Below are positions 62,035 to 64,000 of a DNA stretch of 64,000 bases, in pieces; position 1 is the stretch's first letter, and each line of letters begins with the position of its first letter. This DNA is from Azospirillum sp. B21 (GTDB lineage Bacteria; Pseudomonadota; Alphaproteobacteria; Azospirillales; Azospirillaceae). The stretch spans positions 812,837 to 876,836 of the forward strand of contig NZ_VTTO01000001.1 in assembly GCF_008364825.1 (NCBI RefSeq), in the 5' to 3' direction. A program made the translations under genes and the position numbers. The notes under the pieces are model-generated. The model was given only the letters and a program-made list of their open reading frames with translations, was not told the DNA's origin and searched no databases.

Positions 62035-63645
62035 ATGACCAGCTTCAAGCGCGGCCTTATTGCGCAGACGGTTCTTGGTGCCGCCGCTCTCGCCATTGCC
62101 GGTTTCGCCGCCCCCGCCATCGCCGACACGCCGAAGGACGCGCTGGTGATGGCCTGGCAGTTCGACGACATCGTCAGCCTCGACCCGGCCGAGATCTTCG
62201 AGCTGTCGGGGGCCGAATACAGCGCCCAGGTCTATGACCGGCTGGTCCATTTCGACGTCAACGACGTCAGCAAGATCGAGGGCGAGGCCGCCGAAAGCTG
62301 GACCGTGTCGCCCGACGGCAAGACCTTCACTTTCAAGATCCGCGAGGGCATCGCCTTCCATTCCGGCAATCCGCTGACGGCGGAGGACGTGGCGTGGTCC
62401 TTTGCCCGCGCGGTGAAGATGAACAAGGGGCCGGCCTTCATCCTGACCCAGTTCGGCCTGACCCCGGACAATGTGGAGCAGATGGTCCGCGCCACCGATC
62501 CGCGCACGCTGGTCTTCACCACCGACAAGGCCTATGCGCCGACCTTCGTGCTCTACTGCCTGACCGCCGATGTGGGCTCCATCGTCGATTCCAAGCTGGT
62601 GAAGGGCAAGGAGAAGGACGGCGATTTCGGCGCCGGCTGGCTGAAGACCAACTCCGCCGGCTCCGGCCCCTTCATGCTGAAGCAGTGGAAGGCGAGCGAA
62701 CTGCTGACCTTCGACGCCAACCCGAAATACTGGCGCGGCGCGCCGAAGCTGAAGCGCGTGCTGATCCGCCACATCCCGGAACCGGCCACCCAGCGCCTGC
62801 TTCTGGAGAAGGGCGACGTCGATGTCGCGCGCAACCTGAAGCCGGAGCAGTTCGAGCCGCTGAAGTCCAGCGACGCCATCCGTCTGGTCCAGGCGCCGAA
62901 GGGCACGCTGTGGTATCTCAGCCTGAACCAGAAGAACGCCACCCTGGCCAAGCCCGAGGTGCGCGAGGCGTTCAAGTACCTCGTCGACTATGACGGCATG
63001 GCCGGCACGATCATGAACGGCATGGGTGCCGTCCATCAGGCTTTCCTGCCCAAGGGCTTCCTGGGTGCGGTCAACGACAACCCGTACAAGTACGATCCGG
63101 CCAAGGCGAAGGAGCTGCTGGCGAAGGCCGGCTATCCCGACGGCTTCACCGTCAGCATGGACGTGCGCAACACCAACCCGACCCAGGACATGGCCCAGGC
63201 GATCCAGGCCAGCGCTGCCAAGGCCGGCGTGAAGATTGAGATCATCCCCGGCGACGGCAAGCAGGTGCTGACCAAGTACCGCGCACGCAACCACGAACTG
63301 ATGATCCAGCAGTGGGGTGCCGACTATCAGGACCCGAATTCCAACGCCGATACCTTCGCCTCCAACCCGGACAACAGCGACAACGCCAAGTCCAAGCCGC
63401 TGGCCTGGCGCAACGCCTGGGACATCCCGGAACTGACGAAGAAGACCGCCGCCGCGGTCGAGGAACGCGACAGCGCCAAGCGCGCCCAGATGTACGAGGA
63501 ACTCCAGCGTTCGGTCCTGGCCGACTCGCCCTTCGTCATCATGTTCCAGCAGACGGAAATGGTGGCGGAGCGCAAGACCGTCAGCGGCCTCGTCTGGGGG
63601 CCGAGCTTCGACACCAACTATTACTGGAAGGCCGAGAAGAAGTAA
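62035..63645 (+). CDS. ABC transporter peptide-type substrate-binding protein (DppA/OppA family)
   Basis: The 536-residue protein has a signal peptide ending at about PAIADT (30) and a family-5 extracellular solute-binding domain (DIVSLDPAEIFELSGAEYSAQVYDRLV, DGKTFTFKIREGIAFHSGNPLTAEDVAWSF, SGPFMLKQW). It collects di- or oligopeptides, or a similar ligand, in the periplasm. AGGGAGA lies before ATG 62035. No permease genes follow: a terminator hairpin and a converging gene do, so it works with a transporter encoded elsewhere. Confidence 0.88.
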   Translation: MTSFKRGLIAQTVLGAAALAIAGFAAPAIADTPKDALVMAWQFDDIVSLDPAEIFELSGAEYSAQVYDRLVHFDVNDVSKIEGEAAESWTVSPDGKTFTFKIREGIAFHSGNPLTAEDVAWSFARAVKMNKGPAFILTQFGLTPDNVEQMVRATDPRTLVFTTDKAYAPTFVLYCLTADVGSIVDSKLVKGKEKDGDFGAGWLKTNSAGSGPFMLKQWKASELLTFDANPKYWRGAPKLKRVLIRHIPEPATQRLLLEKGDVDVARNLKPEQFEPLKSSDAIRLVQAPKGTLWYLSLNQKNATLAKPEVREAFKYLVDYDGMAGTIMNGMGAVHQAFLPKGFLGAVNDNPYKYDPAKAKELLAKAGYPDGFTVSMDVRNTNPTQDMAQAIQASAAKAGVKIEIIPGDGKQVLTKYRARNHELMIQQWGADYQDPNSNADTFASNPDNSDNAKSKPLAWRNAWDIPELTKKTAAAVEERDSAKRAQMYEELQRSVLADSPFVIMFQQTEMVAERKTVSGLVWGPSFDTNYYWKAEKK

Positions 63646-63660
63646 GGATACGGGGAGCCC

Positions 63661-63685
63661 CCCCTCTCCCCCCCGGGGAGAGGGG
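63661..63685. terminator. Hairpin terminator after the peptide-binding protein gene
   Basis: CCCCTCTCCCC (63661-63671) and GGGGAGAGGGG (63675-63685) form a perfect 11-bp stem with a CCC loop, followed by ATTTC. It sits 16 bases after the stop and just before the end of a converging gene. It is simpler than the R1-R6 repeats. Confidence 0.6.
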
Positions 63686-63688
63686 ATT

Positions 63689-64000
63689 TCACCCCCATGC
63701 CTGCGCATCCTCCACCACCACGGCGAGGCTGTCGGACAGGCCGGTCAGCACGCCGCGCTGGATGTCGGCGGCCGACACCACGCCGCCCTTGCCGTCCGGC
63801 AGGTCGCGGGTTGCAGTGGCCGACGCCACGACCGTCACCCGCCAGCCATGATCCACCGCCGAGCGCACGGTGCTGCTGACGCAGTTGTGGGTCATGAAGC
63901 CGGCGACGATCATCTCGGTTCGCCCACTGTCGCGCGCCACCGCCTGCAGATCGGTCCCGGCGAAGGCGTTGGCGAGCTTCTTGACGATCACGGGCTCGCC
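63689..64000 (-). CDS. Isochorismatase-family cysteine hydrolase, C-terminal part
   Basis: The frame is open to the right edge; about 103 C-terminal residues are visible. They contain the catalytic cysteine block VAGFMTHNCVSSTVRSA and the following GWRVTVVASATATRD, typical of isochorismatase-like hydrolases (nicotinamidase relatives). The N-terminal part with the catalytic Asp is outside the window. The substrate is unknown. Confidence 0.8.
   Translation of the reverse strand, partial: GEPVIVKKLANAFAGTDLQAVARDSGRTEMIVAGFMTHNCVSSTVRSAVDHGWRVTVVASATATRDLPDGKGGVVSAADIQRGVLTGLSDSLAVVVEDAQAWG

Noticed and set aside
1..64000. tRNA or rRNA genes and integrase attachment sites
   Set aside because: No cloverleaf with a TTCGA arm, rRNA sequence, integrase or transposase gene was seen; a tRNAscan run would settle the tRNA question.

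Overview
The window is GC-rich chromosomal DNA from an alphaproteobacterium. It most resembles the Rhodospirillales, and Azospirillum or a close relative is my best guess. Pointers are the chemotaxis operon that includes cheD, a Tlp1-like chemoreceptor ending in a PilZ domain, an Hsp20 gene with a ROSE-type leader followed by a DUF1150 gene, and a two-subunit bacterioferritin like that described in Magnetospirillum. This is inference from gene content; no rRNA is present. There are no tRNA genes, CRISPR arrays, insertion sequences or phage genes that I can see, so this looks like core genome.

Region 1 (1-14.8 kb): the end of a TauE/SafE permease, rppH, then one tightly packed plus-strand operon of 13 genes: STAS - cheY - cheA - cheW - mcp - cheR - cheD - cheB - soluble receptor-like protein - STAS - RsbW-type ATPase - receiver/PP2C - receiver/PP2C. 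A chemotaxis array is thus joined to a complete set of partner-switch components (STAS antagonist, anti-sigma-type kinase, two receiver-controlled phosphatases). Receptor signals could reach something other than, or besides, the flagellar motor. One of the two phosphatases has lost a metal-binding Asp. A clear hairpin terminator ends the block.

Region 2 (14.8-33.5 kb): rpsD with a good housekeeping promoter; an L-2-hydroxyglutarate-oxidase-like enzyme; an Hsp20 gene with a heat-shock-type promoter and a ROSE-like thermometer hairpin; an unrecognised 358-residue protein; a minus-strand group of rmuC, a tiny zinc-ribbon membrane protein, a Tlp1-like MCP-PilZ receptor and a second tiny zinc-ribbon membrane protein; a Nudix hydrolase, a ChaN-PDZ protein, an SDR, an aminotransferase, a gamma-glutamyltranspeptidase-like lipoprotein without the usual nucleophile, a BepA-like M48 protease with TPRs, a phytase-like secreted protein, a DsbA-family oxidoreductase and a HAD phosphatase.

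Region 3 (33.5-52.7 kb): an MT-A70 adenine methyltransferase, a Crp/Fnr regulator coupled to a YgjV-type membrane protein, a double cold-shock protein with a strong terminator, an OYE-family reductase, a histidine phosphatase, a stand-alone NAD(P)H-hydrate dehydratase, RNase T2, aat, anmK, a PhyH oxygenase, bcp, glnE, a very large AsmA-like protein and tyrS.

Region 4 (52.7-64 kb): a Fur-box-like palindrome before two complementary bacterioferritin genes (one with the ferroxidase ligands, one with the haem methionine), an orphan ParA, a Sua5-type synthase, a D-2-hydroxyacid dehydrogenase, leuC without leuD beside it, a LivH-type permease with a lipoprotein-like N-terminal extension, asd, a peptide-type ABC binding protein and the end of an isochorismatase-family gene.

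Six copies of a roughly 105-bp double-palindrome repeat lie in the right half of the window, nearly all at the 3' ends of converging genes. One copy carries a 60-bp insert that is itself made of two hairpins. Most start sites were chosen from ribosome-binding sites, gene overlaps and known family N-termini; many alpha-proteobacterial GTG and TTG starts are involved.
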